A DNA stretch of 64,000 bases from Auriscalpium vulgare (lineage: Eukaryota; Basidiomycota; Agaricomycetes; Russulales; Auriscalpiaceae): assembly GCA_019915015.1 (NCBI GenBank), contig JAHBBC010000033.1, positions 338,147-402,146 on the forward strand, written 5' to 3'. This document shows, in pieces, positions 24,529 to 33,566 of the stretch. Positions within the stretch are counted from its first letter, which is position 1. Every line of letters starts with the position of its first letter. Under the pieces are notes generated by a model that did no database searches, was not told where the DNA came from, and saw only the letters and a list, made by a program, of their open reading frames with translations. Position numbers and translations under genes: made by a program.

Positions 24529-24608
24529 GACAACAAGCGGGAATCGAACCAAGAGCACGAGAGATATGAGTCTCATATTCTACCACTAAGCATAACCACT
24601 TCGGCACA
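24529..24608 (-). tRNA. tRNA-like sequence 1 (probably not functional)
   Basis: On the minus strand, TGCCGAAGTGG resembles a Pol III A box, and GGTTCGATTCC about 47 bases later is a good B box (24540-24550). The T arm is recognisable. The acceptor stem and a normal anticodon loop are not, so it is a tRNA relic or the head of a SINE-like sequence. Confidence 0.45.
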
Positions 24609-24901
24609 GAGCAGATACTACTTTGTAGAACGCATAGAATATATTCAGTAATTACGGTCCGTATACAACAATTTCTCGAAAATTGTCCAAGTCGTGCATG
24701 CTATCACCTGATCTGCCAGTTGCTGCACCAGCAGGTCTAGCACAGCTACAAAGTATTCTATGTTGGATTGATATTGATGGAGCACTCTTTGTTGGCAGAT
24801 AGCTACTGCAAAGAACGGAAGCCGGGTTCACAATGATAGCAATGGTTTAGTAAACTGAGGAGAACATATGTACATATACTGCCCTCCTCGAGGGTAACAT
24901 A

Positions 24902-24985
24902 AAGTCCTTGTAGTTAAGTGGTTACGCATACGCATTCCTTATCGTCTTGTATACAGAAGCTCGGGGTTTGACCCCCGATCTCACT
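24902..24985 (+). tRNA. tRNA-like sequence 2 (probably not functional)
   Basis: TAGTTAAGTGG (24911-24921) fits the Pol III A box consensus. GGTTTGACCCC (24965-24975) is a one-mismatch B box inside a G/C stem. No convincing cloverleaf could be completed. Confidence 0.4.
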
Positions 24986-25020
24986 GATATTTTGTCATAA
25001 CCACAAATTTGGATTGTAGG

Positions 25021-25534
25021 GACCGTGCAGCGGCGTGCGCTCGAGAAGCTGCGGCATGGTGAGTCTGTACCTCAATTTGTGCAGAGTCTTGCTCATTTTC
25101 CCGTAGTATTAGAACTGCACGTCCAAGAAGACAAACTTCATTCTCGAATCTCGCCTCCATCCTCACATTCGCCCTTGCGTGACCTACTCAATGTCTCGGC
25201 ATTCTCTGCCACAATGCCACGAAGCGGCCCACAAGTCACCGTCGTCTCTGGAAGTACGCCCTCTGTGTACTTGTGGCCGATGCTGACGTCGGAGTCGGGT
25301 GATGCGCTCAACGAGCGCTGTGCTCTCTGCCGCGACCGCTGCTACTCGACGCTGATCGCACGAACAACGGCCGAGACCATCAGCGCGCCGCGAAGGCTTC
25401 AAGACAAGAAAAGTTGCTTACGCCGCAACATCAACGCCAGCCCTGTCATGTACCTCTGCTACGTCGTCACGAAGCCACAAGATGAGCAATGTGCGTACCT
25501 TCCGTGTTCGTTTCGCGTTGAAAGCGCTCACCGT
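25021..25534 (+). pseudogene. Gene-like fragment carried by the DNA transposon
   Basis: A short exon-like frame (QRRALEKLRH) ends at a GTGAGT donor (25060) and resumes after CCGTAG (about 25107) as VLELHVQEDKLHSRISPPSS. It continues for about 130 codons with a Cys pair motif CALCRDRC and ends at a GTGCGT donor just before the retrotransposon. After the retrotransposon, TTGCTGTGCAG (39975-39985) could be the matching acceptor, followed by NDLMVTEASNTEADVAMREA. Joining at those sites gives an immediate stop, so the fragment is decayed or the splice sites differ. It may be a host gene piece captured by the transposon. Function unknown. Confidence 0.4.
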
Positions 25535-26384
25535 TGATGGGACCCGCAGCGCTACAGGCACCGAAACGGACCAATCACACCGCTACACCAAGACACACAC
25601 CCCCGAGACGCCCCACAGGCGTCGCGGCACCGGCACGACCACGGGACAGCACAAAGCGGGCGAGCGTCTGGGGAGGAGACGGAGAGCCGAGGTAGGGAGT
25701 CGGAACGGTCGGGCGCGGAACTTGGTAGGACGCGTAGGAGCGCAGACGCGTGGGAAGAGCTGACGAAGCAGCGGTATATAGACGCGATTCGACTTGTTGT
25801 AGGCACACTTTTGGACCTTGGGCCTACACCCGAGACTACACCTTTCGTTCCTGCTTCACAGAGAGCACCGCACGACGCGACACCGCCAGACCAGCCCGAC
25901 ACGATGCCTTAAACCAGGAAGCCGTAGCGACATCCGGGTCGCGCCACCTTTGCGATACCACGGGCTACGCTGCCCCGACTCAACCACAGACTGGAGTGAT
26001 ACAGTGTGGTAGGTTTTATGACTGACGTTTATATTCCAGGATAGCGACTCGGACGGTACAAGCGCGGGAGACACAGGTCGGACGGTCGGACGGCAAGGGC
26101 GACTCCGCAACTAGGACGGACCGGCGGCGACAGACGGGAGGGTCGCACCGAATAGTGTGGGAAGAGACGCAACGTGCGACGGTCGGACGGGAGCGGAGAG
26201 AGAGAGAGAGAGAGGGCCGCAGGACGAGGGCAGGACCCGCGGGGTCCTGGGTGGTTTGTTCGGGGCACGGTCGCGATCTTGGGTTTCTTCCTCCGACCCA
26301 CTACCTCTTGGGCCAGCGGTTGGCTGCTCGCTCCCTCCATTTCTACCGACGTTCCCGGGGCCTCCCCCAGGGTTCATCTCATCA
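25535..26384 (+). repeat. 5' LTR
   Basis: 850 bp, starts TGATGGGACC, ends TTCATCTCATCA. A TATA box (TATATA, 25775-25780) probably starts the genomic transcript. A (GA)n tract lies near 26196-26213. Confidence 0.9.
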
Positions 26385-26388
26385 TTTG

Positions 26389-26406
26389 TGGAGCCCACCG
26401 CGAGGG
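26389..26406 (+). promoter_or_regulatory. Primer-binding site candidate
   Basis: TGGAGCCCACCGCGAGGG begins four bases after the 5' LTR, with the TGG expected to pair with a tRNA 3' CCA. The matching tRNA was not identified. Confidence 0.5.
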
Positions 26407-26433
26407 GGCTAGTGTCAACCGCTCAGCAACCCG

Positions 26434-29400
26434 ATGGCACCAAAGGCGAGGGTTATCGTAGAGCCCACTCGACGCGCACCGCCCCGATCGGCCCCGTCGG
26501 AGTACTCGACCAGTCAGCGGGCGGAGTCCATGCCAGGACACCTCGCATCGTCGGAAGGTGGGGCGTCGGACGAAGAGCGCGCGACTTCCAGCGCTGAAGG
26601 CGCCGAGGGCGACAACGAAAACGACGACGGCGAGGCATCGGGTGTGGCGGACGCAGCACCCGAGAACGACGGGGATGCTGCGGGCGAGGCTCCCGGCGAT
26701 CAAAACGCGGAGGCAGGCCCTGTCCAATCGGAGGAGTCGGAGCACGGTTGGGAGGGTAGACGGTCCCTCCATCAGGAGCTCCTGGACGTCAATGAGGCGT
26801 CGATCGAGTTGCTGACTGGCGGAGCGATGCGACAATGGTCGTCGCCGGAGCTTACCCCGTCGGAATCGGAGCCCGAAGTGGCGGCGCTGATTGATGAGGA
26901 CCGAGACGGGGCACAGGTGCCTTCCGACAGCGACCGCTTGGCTTCCGACCGCGGAAACGTCGGAACGCACGGAGGTTTATCAGGGGACGGGCGTGGAGCG
27001 GCCGCACAGGTTTCCCGACCAGTTTCTCCCACATCGCAATCCAGTACTCCGTTATCGCGTTTACCCCGTCGCACGACCATGGCCACTCCGATGCCTACCC
27101 GTGGCGACCGCCAAGCCCCTAAGTTCGACAATCTTAAGCCGCGCGAGCTGCAACGCTATTTCGCGGAGTTGAGGCACTTGTTCACGCGGGCGGGTATCGA
27201 GGACGGCCAGGACCAGGAGAAGAAGGAGCACGCCACGCGATACCTGGACGTCCTTACAGCAGACCAGTGGCAAAGCCGACCCCAGTACGCGGGCAATGCG
27301 ACGTTCGAAGAGTTCGTGACCGCGATCATAGCGCTATACCCCGGGGCGGACGAGGAGCGCAAATACACGATGGGCGACCTCGATCAGCTCGTCGCCGAGA
27401 CAGCCCGCCGAGGCGTCACGACCATTGGCGACGTTGGGGAATACTATCGCGGTTTCTACGCGATCTCCCAGTTTCTTATAGGGCGGCAGCGTATCTCCGA
27501 GCGCGACCGCGACTACACTTTCTTGCGTGGATTTCAGAAGGGACTGCAAGATAGGATAGAGCAGCGGCTGCAGCTGAAGTATCCCGACCACGATCGCGAC
27601 GGCCCGTACCCGATGGACCAAATAGTGGAAGCGGCGCGGTACGTGCTGCACGGCACGTCGAGCACCCCGCGATCGGCAGGGCTCAGCGTCCCCGCGGGTC
27701 TGGCCGACTTGTCCCAACCCGTGGCCGTCAAGGCGGAAGAACCTGCGATCAAGGTCGAGCAGTTTGCCGCTCTGATGGAGAAGGCGGCCGAGCAGATCGC
27801 GAAAGCGTATAGCGCGGGGCGAGCCGATGCGATGGGGATGAGTAACGCAGGCCCGCAGCCGTCGGCGTACACGCGCGGGCCACCGGGCCCGATGATGGCG
27901 TCGGCCGCTCGTTTCGATCGTCCTCGCCCGGCCCCGGGACAGGATGGCGCCAGGTGCTCGTTCTGCAACGGTCCCGAGCACTTCATCCGCGAATGCCTCG
28001 TCCTGCAAGACTACATAGCGACGGGGCGGGTGGTACGCAACGAGATGAACCAGGTGGTACTCAAGAGCGGCAGGCCAGTGCCATTTGGGCTAGGCCCGAT
28101 TCAAGCGAGGGTAGACGAATATTATCGCACGGACCCGTCCGGGCTGCGCGCCGACGTCGCGGCCAGAGTCGCGGGCAACGCGACGGAAACAATGATGTTA
28201 GCATCGACAGGTCCCATCGCCGTCACCGACTACCCGCTCCGACCTGCGCGCGACCAGCCGGTCGCCGGGCTCATCCAGTTAATCCCGCCGTTGACGGACG
28301 ACGAGCGACTCGAGGAGTTGCGTCAAGAGATGGCGGTATTAACCCTCATGAAGGAGCAGAGGAACGCCGGCCGGGCCCGAAGGGAGGCAGCGATTCGCAA
28401 CGGAGAGTTACCGCCACCAATCGGTCCGCTGCCCGGGGAGAGAGTGCGATCCAAGAGGCTAGTCCCTGAGGTGGTCATATCTCCGTCGAAATTCACGGCA
28501 AAGCGGCCGAAGGTTACGTTCGCGGTGCCCGAAGGTCCAGAGGATGCGGAAGCGGCGAGGGAAGAGAGCGAGGGTGAGCCGACAGTCGAGAAGGACCCCG
28601 AGGAGATAGAGCCGGAACCCATCCATCCTTTCGCCTCCGTACCCGACGCAACCTACATACCCGTCGGGGACGCGTCCCGACCAGACAAAGGGAAGAAACC
28701 AGTCGCCGCCTATACCAAGGACACGCCCATCCATAGTGAGGAAGTCGCGAAGGAAGTCTACGGCCGCGCGATGGAGACTTCCGTCACTCTGACACAGGGC
28801 GAGTTACTGTCGCTGGCGCCAGAAGTACGTTCCCAGTTGCGATACGCTATCACCCCGCGACGCATAGCGGCCCCGGTACTGTCCAGCGGGGACTCCCCAG
28901 TAGCGGTCCTACACACGGTCGTAGCGGAAGGGGAAGGGCCTACTAAGGAGTGGTCGGACCTACCCGGCGACTTGTACGAGGAAGAGCGCGAGCAGGAGAG
29001 AGATCGAGCGCGGGGATACACCTCGCACATGCCGTCGTCGTTCTTGCAGGCCATACAGAGCCAGCCAGCGGTGCCGCCTCGCGGGTCGCTGGTGCTCTCC
29101 GACCCGATGCTGACGTTGATGAGTGCCTCGGCCGAGAAACCGGCCCCGCTGGTGGTCGCAAAAGAGTCATCGGCATTGCGAGCGGTCCTGCCCTTGGTGG
29201 ATAACCAAGCGCACATTGAGGCTATCCTGGATCCAGGGTCGCAGGTCATCTCCATGTCCGAAGACGTTTGTCATTTTCTCGGCCTGGCATATGATCCCGC
29301 GATCACACTGGACATGCTTTCCGCCAACGGCTCGATTGACAAATCCCTCGGGCTAGCCCGCAACGTAGCGCTAAAGCTAGGCGACATCACGCTCTACGTA

Positions 29401-29616
29401 CAGATACACGTCATACGTTCTCCGGCCTACGACATCCTGCTAGGGAGGCCCTTCGACGTCCTCACTGGGAGTATAGTCCGCAACTTTGTCGATGAGCGAC
29501 AGACCGTCACGATCACCGATCCCAACACTCAAGCAACGGCGACCGTCCCGACAGTAGAGCGGGGCTCGCGTCGCATCGTTCAGAGCGCCGGCGAGCGCAG
29601 GGATTTTCGGCTCTAG
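26434..29616 (+). CDS. gag: Ty3 Gag with zinc knuckle and aspartic protease, 1060 aa
   Basis: ATG at 26434 (MAPKARVIVEPTRR), stop TAG at 29614-29616. An acidic, disordered N-terminal third (about residues 25-215) precedes the capsid-like region (about 220-400). A CCHC knuckle CSFCNGPEHFIREC follows near residue 508. A long linker leads to a retropepsin-like domain near residues 915-1010, with AILDPGSQVISMS at the catalytic site (DPGS where DTG/DSG is usual) and DILLGRPF near its end. The frame stays open to the last codon, so particles could form. Pol follows in the -1 frame. Confidence 0.85.
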   Translation: MAPKARVIVEPTRRAPPRSAPSEYSTSQRAESMPGHLASSEGGASDEERATSSAEGAEGDNENDDGEASGVADAAPENDGDAAGEAPGDQNAEAGPVQSEESEHGWEGRRSLHQELLDVNEASIELLTGGAMRQWSSPELTPSESEPEVAALIDEDRDGAQVPSDSDRLASDRGNVGTHGGLSGDGRGAAAQVSRPVSPTSQSSTPLSRLPRRTTMATPMPTRGDRQAPKFDNLKPRELQRYFAELRHLFTRAGIEDGQDQEKKEHATRYLDVLTADQWQSRPQYAGNATFEEFVTAIIALYPGADEERKYTMGDLDQLVAETARRGVTTIGDVGEYYRGFYAISQFLIGRQRISERDRDYTFLRGFQKGLQDRIEQRLQLKYPDHDRDGPYPMDQIVEAARYVLHGTSSTPRSAGLSVPAGLADLSQPVAVKAEEPAIKVEQFAALMEKAAEQIAKAYSAGRADAMGMSNAGPQPSAYTRGPPGPMMASAARFDRPRPAPGQDGARCSFCNGPEHFIRECLVLQDYIATGRVVRNEMNQVVLKSGRPVPFGLGPIQARVDEYYRTDPSGLRADVAARVAGNATETMMLASTGPIAVTDYPLRPARDQPVAGLIQLIPPLTDDERLEELRQEMAVLTLMKEQRNAGRARREAAIRNGELPPPIGPLPGERVRSKRLVPEVVISPSKFTAKRPKVTFAVPEGPEDAEAAREESEGEPTVEKDPEEIEPEPIHPFASVPDATYIPVGDASRPDKGKKPVAAYTKDTPIHSEEVAKEVYGRAMETSVTLTQGELLSLAPEVRSQLRYAITPRRIAAPVLSSGDSPVAVLHTVVAEGEGPTKEWSDLPGDLYEEEREQERDRARGYTSHMPSSFLQAIQSQPAVPPRGSLVLSDPMLTLMSASAEKPAPLVVAKESSALRAVLPLVDNQAHIEAILDPGSQVISMSEDVCHFLGLAYDPAITLDMLSANGSIDKSLGLARNVALKLGDITLYVQIHVIRSPAYDILLGRPFDVLTGSIVRNFVDERQTVTITDPNTQATATVPTVERGSRRIVQSAGERRDFRL

Positions 29617-29624
29617 AGGCGTCG

Positions 29625-32600
29625 TTGGACGACCAGGCGGAAGTGGCGCTCGTCCTCGAGTTCACGGGCGACGCCGCCGATCCTATTTCCGTGGAAGCCG
29701 TGGTCCCCTTCGACTCCTCTAGTTCGCCGGAAGAGTTACGAGCAACCTATTTATCATTTTGCGATCTCCCAGAATCTACCCCTCCAATATTTGATCGGCC
29801 GACCGACGCGACTTTAGACGTTCCATCGGCGCCCGTTTTCTTTCTCGCCCCAGCCGGGGTGCCATCGTTCGCAGGCGAACAGGAATTTCGCGACTGTAAG
29901 TCGCTGCCAAGCAGCGCGCGGGCACGCGCAGTTTTCGCAGCGACCAAGAAAAAGTATAAGCCAGCCCACCTAAAAGTGAAGCCAGTACTAGCCGACTTGC
30001 CTGGGCAGTTCAGAATCATACGCGACATACGAGGCGACCCGCTAGCGACACTACCCAAGTTACCGACGAAGCCCCCTGACTTCCGGCCGACGGGGCGTTA
30101 CACCGAGGAGCGCCGCGACCAATTCGACGTAGTTCACGAGGGGGACTTCTTGTGGAAGGAGGAACGCAAGCTGATGCACCATTTTATGTGCGAGCACAAC
30201 GGTGCGTTCGCGTGGGACGACAGCGAGCGAGGCCACTTCCGCGAAGATTTCTTTCCGCCGGTCACGATACCCGTCGTACCGCACACGCCATGGGTACAAC
30301 GCAACATACCGATCCCGCCGGGAATCTACGACCAAGTCATGGAACAAATCAGTCGGAAGTTGGCCGCGAACGTCTACGAACCATCCAATTCGTCGTATAG
30401 GTCGCGGTGGTTCTGCGTGGTCAAAAAGGATGGAACGAGCCTGCGCATAGTGCACAGCCTGGAGCCGTTAAACGCCGTCACGATAGCTCATTCCGGGGTG
30501 CCCCCGTTTACCGACCAACTGGCCGAGCAATTCGCGGGTCGGGCTTGCGGCGCGATGCTGGATCTGTACGTCGGATACGACGAGCGAGCGTTGGACCCAG
30601 CGTCGCGCGACCTCACTACGTTCCAGACCCCTTACGGCGCGCTGCGGTTGGTAACACTACCGATGGGCTGGACGAATTCAGTGCCTATCTTCCACGACGA
30701 CGTCACACATATCCTGAGGCCGGAAATTCCCCACGTCACGATACCGTTTATTGATGACGTACCGGTCAAGGGCCCCGCGAGCGAATACAAGGACGACCAG
30801 GGGAAGTACGAGACAATCGCTGACAACGAGGGCATCCGCCGATTTGTCTGGGAACACTTTCTGAATCTCAACCGCGTCGTGCAGCGCATGGGTTATTCGG
30901 GCGGGACGTTTTCGGGTTGGAAGACTATTTTGTGCGCGCCCGAAATTGTCGTGGTCGGACACCGCTGCACGAGGGACGGGCGGATCCCCGACGAACAACG
31001 GGTGGCTAAGATTGTGAATTGGGGGCCATGTCAAGACCTGTCCGATGTGCGGGCGTTCCTCGGGACGGTCGGGGTGCTGAGGATCTTCATCCACCATTTC
31101 GCACATCGCGCGCATGCGCTCACGCACCTTACGAGGAAAGATGTGCCATTCGAATTCGGAGCGGAACAATTAGCAGCTATGGAAGATCTCAAAAGCGCGT
31201 TGCTGGAGTCGCCAGCCCTGAAACCGATCGACTATCAGTCGGGCGAACCGGTTATCCTCGCGGTCGATACGTCTCCTATTGCGGTCGGATTCTTGCTGTG
31301 CCAGGCTGACGCCGACGATCCGAAGAGTCGCAAGAAGCGTCGGTACGCACGGTTTGGGTCCATCGCGTTGAACGATCGCGAGGCGCGTTTTTCGCAACCA
31401 AAGTTAGAATTATACGGCCTGTTTCGGGCGCTCCGCGCGCTGAAGATATATCTCATCGGAGTGCGGAACATGGTCGTGGAAGTCGACGCACGCTACATTA
31501 AGGGCATGCTCGACAACCCTGATATTGAACCCTCGGCCAGCATGAATAGGTGGATCATCGCCATTCTCATGTTCCATTTCGTCCTCGTTCACGTGCCCGG
31601 CCTGTTTCATGGGCCTGACGGAATGTCACGACGAAGGCGCCAACCGGGCGACGTGGCAGAAAACGAGCACGACGGGTTCGAGGACTGGGTCGACGCGATG
31701 TATGGATTCATTCACCTCGTGAACGCATACGTACCGCGCAGTACAAGGCCACGGTCGGGGGACCCACGCGACCACCCAAGGGCCGCGATCGCGACGTTCG
31801 TCACCCAGGCCGCCCCGACGGAGATGTCTTACGTCGCCGTCGACCGCGACATCAAGGCGCAGCAAGCCGACGAACGAATTGTGCGAGTTCGGGAATGGCA
31901 CAACACGCTCCAGCGGCCGGATGGCTTTTCCGACCAAGAGTACGCGACGTTCCTGCGGTACTGCACCGAGTTCTTCCTTGACGGCACGAGTCTCTTTCGC
32001 AAGGAGCCGCAGGGCCGCCACCAACTCGTCCTACCCCCGGAACGCCGCCTAGGGGCTCTGAAGGCCTGTCACGACGATGTCGGACATCGCGGCGCGTACC
32101 CGACCAAGATGTTTCTCCTCGAACGCTTCTGGTGGCCGTACATGGATCGCGACGTCGCATGGTTTGTACGATCATGCCATATTTGCCAAGTGCGACAGGT
32201 CAAGCACGTGCTCATTCCCCCAACGGTCGCGACCCCGGCGCCGCTGTTCGCCAAGATGTACGCTGATACCATGCACATGCCGGCTTCTCGAGGTTTCAAA
32301 TACATCGTACAAGGAAGGTGCTCGGTCTCGCATTTCCCAGAGTGGCGCATGCTGCGACAGGAAAATGCCAAGTCGCTCGCGCGATGGATATTCGAGGACG
32401 TACTCTGTCGCTGGGGAGCGCTCCGGGAAATCGTAACGGATAACGGGACGCCGTACCTAGCAGCGATGAAGCACCTCGAAGAAGATTACGGCGTGCAGCA
32501 CATCCGCATCTCAGGCTATAACTCGCGATCCAACGGAATCGTAGAGCGATCACATTTCGACGTCCGACAGGCCCTGTACAAGGCCGCCGACGGTGACGCG

Positions 32601-33284
32601 AGCAAGTGGGCCACGGTCGCACACTCGGTATTCTGGGCGGACAGGATCACAACGCGCAGGCGTATGGGCTGCTCCCCCTACTTCGCGGCGACCGGCACGC
32701 AGGCATTGATGCCCCTCGATATCGTAGAAGCGACGTATCTCCTACCACCGCCCGACTCGATACTGTCGACGACGGATTTAATCGCGCGACGGGCTGTCGC
32801 ACTTCAGAAGCGCCGCACCCAGCTCCGTACGCTCCACTCGAAAGTGTTCGACAAGCGGCGGCAGGATGCGCTGATTTTCGAGCGCGACCACGAAGCGTCG
32901 ATCAAGAACTACGGCTTCCAACGAGGCGACCTTGTCCTGGTACGTTTCACGCAGTTCGAGAAATCACTCGACCGCAAGATGCTGCCTCGCTACGACGGTC
33001 CGTTCATCGTAATTGGGCGGCGACGTGGCGGACCGTACGTCCTGTGCGATATGCACGGGGCGGTCTTTGACAGGCCCACGGCGGAGTTTCGCGTCATTCC
33101 ATACTTCGCGCGACCACACATCACGCTTCCTCCGCTACCGGAGTTCATCGACATACCCGCCCGACGACTAAACGAGCTTCTCGGGCAGCCTGGCCCCGAC
33201 GCCCAAGCACAGGAATCACGCAGCATAGACAGCGACGCGTCGGACACCGCGAGCAACAGCGCGGAAGACGGCAGTGTCGCCTGA
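29625..33284 (+). CDS. pol: Ty3 Pol: reverse transcriptase, RNase H, integrase
   Basis: The frame is open from upstream of 29625 and has no good ATG of its own. It lies -1 relative to gag, so expression by frameshift near the gag end is likely; no textbook slippery heptamer was found. RT spans about residues 235-420, with LDLYVGYDE, TFQTPYGALRLVTLPMGWTN and the catalytic box FIDDVPVKGP. RNase H is near 540-660 (AVDTS, LELYG, VEVDAR). The integrase HHCC finger is at about 815-860 (HDDVGHRG..CHICQ), with D, D, E in YADT, TDNG and VERSH. A GPY-type RRRGGPYVL is near residue 1130. All catalytic residues are present and no stop interrupts the frame. The stop is TGA at 33282-33284. Confidence 0.9.
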   Translation: MDDQAEVALVLEFTGDAADPISVEAVVPFDSSSSPEELRATYLSFCDLPESTPPIFDRPTDATLDVPSAPVFFLAPAGVPSFAGEQEFRDCKSLPSSARARAVFAATKKKYKPAHLKVKPVLADLPGQFRIIRDIRGDPLATLPKLPTKPPDFRPTGRYTEERRDQFDVVHEGDFLWKEERKLMHHFMCEHNGAFAWDDSERGHFREDFFPPVTIPVVPHTPWVQRNIPIPPGIYDQVMEQISRKLAANVYEPSNSSYRSRWFCVVKKDGTSLRIVHSLEPLNAVTIAHSGVPPFTDQLAEQFAGRACGAMLDLYVGYDERALDPASRDLTTFQTPYGALRLVTLPMGWTNSVPIFHDDVTHILRPEIPHVTIPFIDDVPVKGPASEYKDDQGKYETIADNEGIRRFVWEHFLNLNRVVQRMGYSGGTFSGWKTILCAPEIVVVGHRCTRDGRIPDEQRVAKIVNWGPCQDLSDVRAFLGTVGVLRIFIHHFAHRAHALTHLTRKDVPFEFGAEQLAAMEDLKSALLESPALKPIDYQSGEPVILAVDTSPIAVGFLLCQADADDPKSRKKRRYARFGSIALNDREARFSQPKLELYGLFRALRALKIYLIGVRNMVVEVDARYIKGMLDNPDIEPSASMNRWIIAILMFHFVLVHVPGLFHGPDGMSRRRRQPGDVAENEHDGFEDWVDAMYGFIHLVNAYVPRSTRPRSGDPRDHPRAAIATFVTQAAPTEMSYVAVDRDIKAQQADERIVRVREWHNTLQRPDGFSDQEYATFLRYCTEFFLDGTSLFRKEPQGRHQLVLPPERRLGALKACHDDVGHRGAYPTKMFLLERFWWPYMDRDVAWFVRSCHICQVRQVKHVLIPPTVATPAPLFAKMYADTMHMPASRGFKYIVQGRCSVSHFPEWRMLRQENAKSLARWIFEDVLCRWGALREIVTDNGTPYLAAMKHLEEDYGVQHIRISGYNSRSNGIVERSHFDVRQALYKAADGDASKWATVAHSVFWADRITTRRRMGCSPYFAATGTQALMPLDIVEATYLLPPPDSILSTTDLIARRAVALQKRRTQLRTLHSKVFDKRRQDALIFERDHEASIKNYGFQRGDLVLVRFTQFEKSLDRKMLPRYDGPFIVIGRRRGGPYVLCDMHGAVFDRPTAEFRVIPYFARPHITLPPLPEFIDIPARRLNELLGQPGPDAQAQESRSIDSDASDTASNSAEDGSVA

Positions 33285-33317
33285 CAGGCCCTGTACATCT
33301 GCTGGGGTCAGCAGTTT

Positions 33318-33334
33318 CAGTCGGGGGGAGGACG
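33318..33334 (+). promoter_or_regulatory. Polypurine-tract-like motif 1
   Basis: CAGTCGGGGGGAGGACG, just after pol. It differs in two bases from the copies at 37423 and 39088. Confidence 0.7.
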
Positions 33335-33566
33335 CGACGTGACTAAATTAGGTAACACGTTAAGGAGATACACCACGGACAGTACACTGAGGCCACGCGT
33401 TTTAACTTATTTTCTCTCCTTTTGTGGTGGGGGAACACTAAATTGCTATTTTTATGAGCACGTACAGGAGTATAACGCACGAGTATACAGGGAGAGCGCG
33501 TCGAGCGGAAGCGTATCATACAAGCATGAAACAAGAAAAACATACTAGGAGTCGGACGGTCCTACA

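Noticed and set aside
26196..26213. (GA)n microsatellite as a functional site
   Set aside because: A short simple repeat inside the LTR, with nothing to suggest more than chance expansion.
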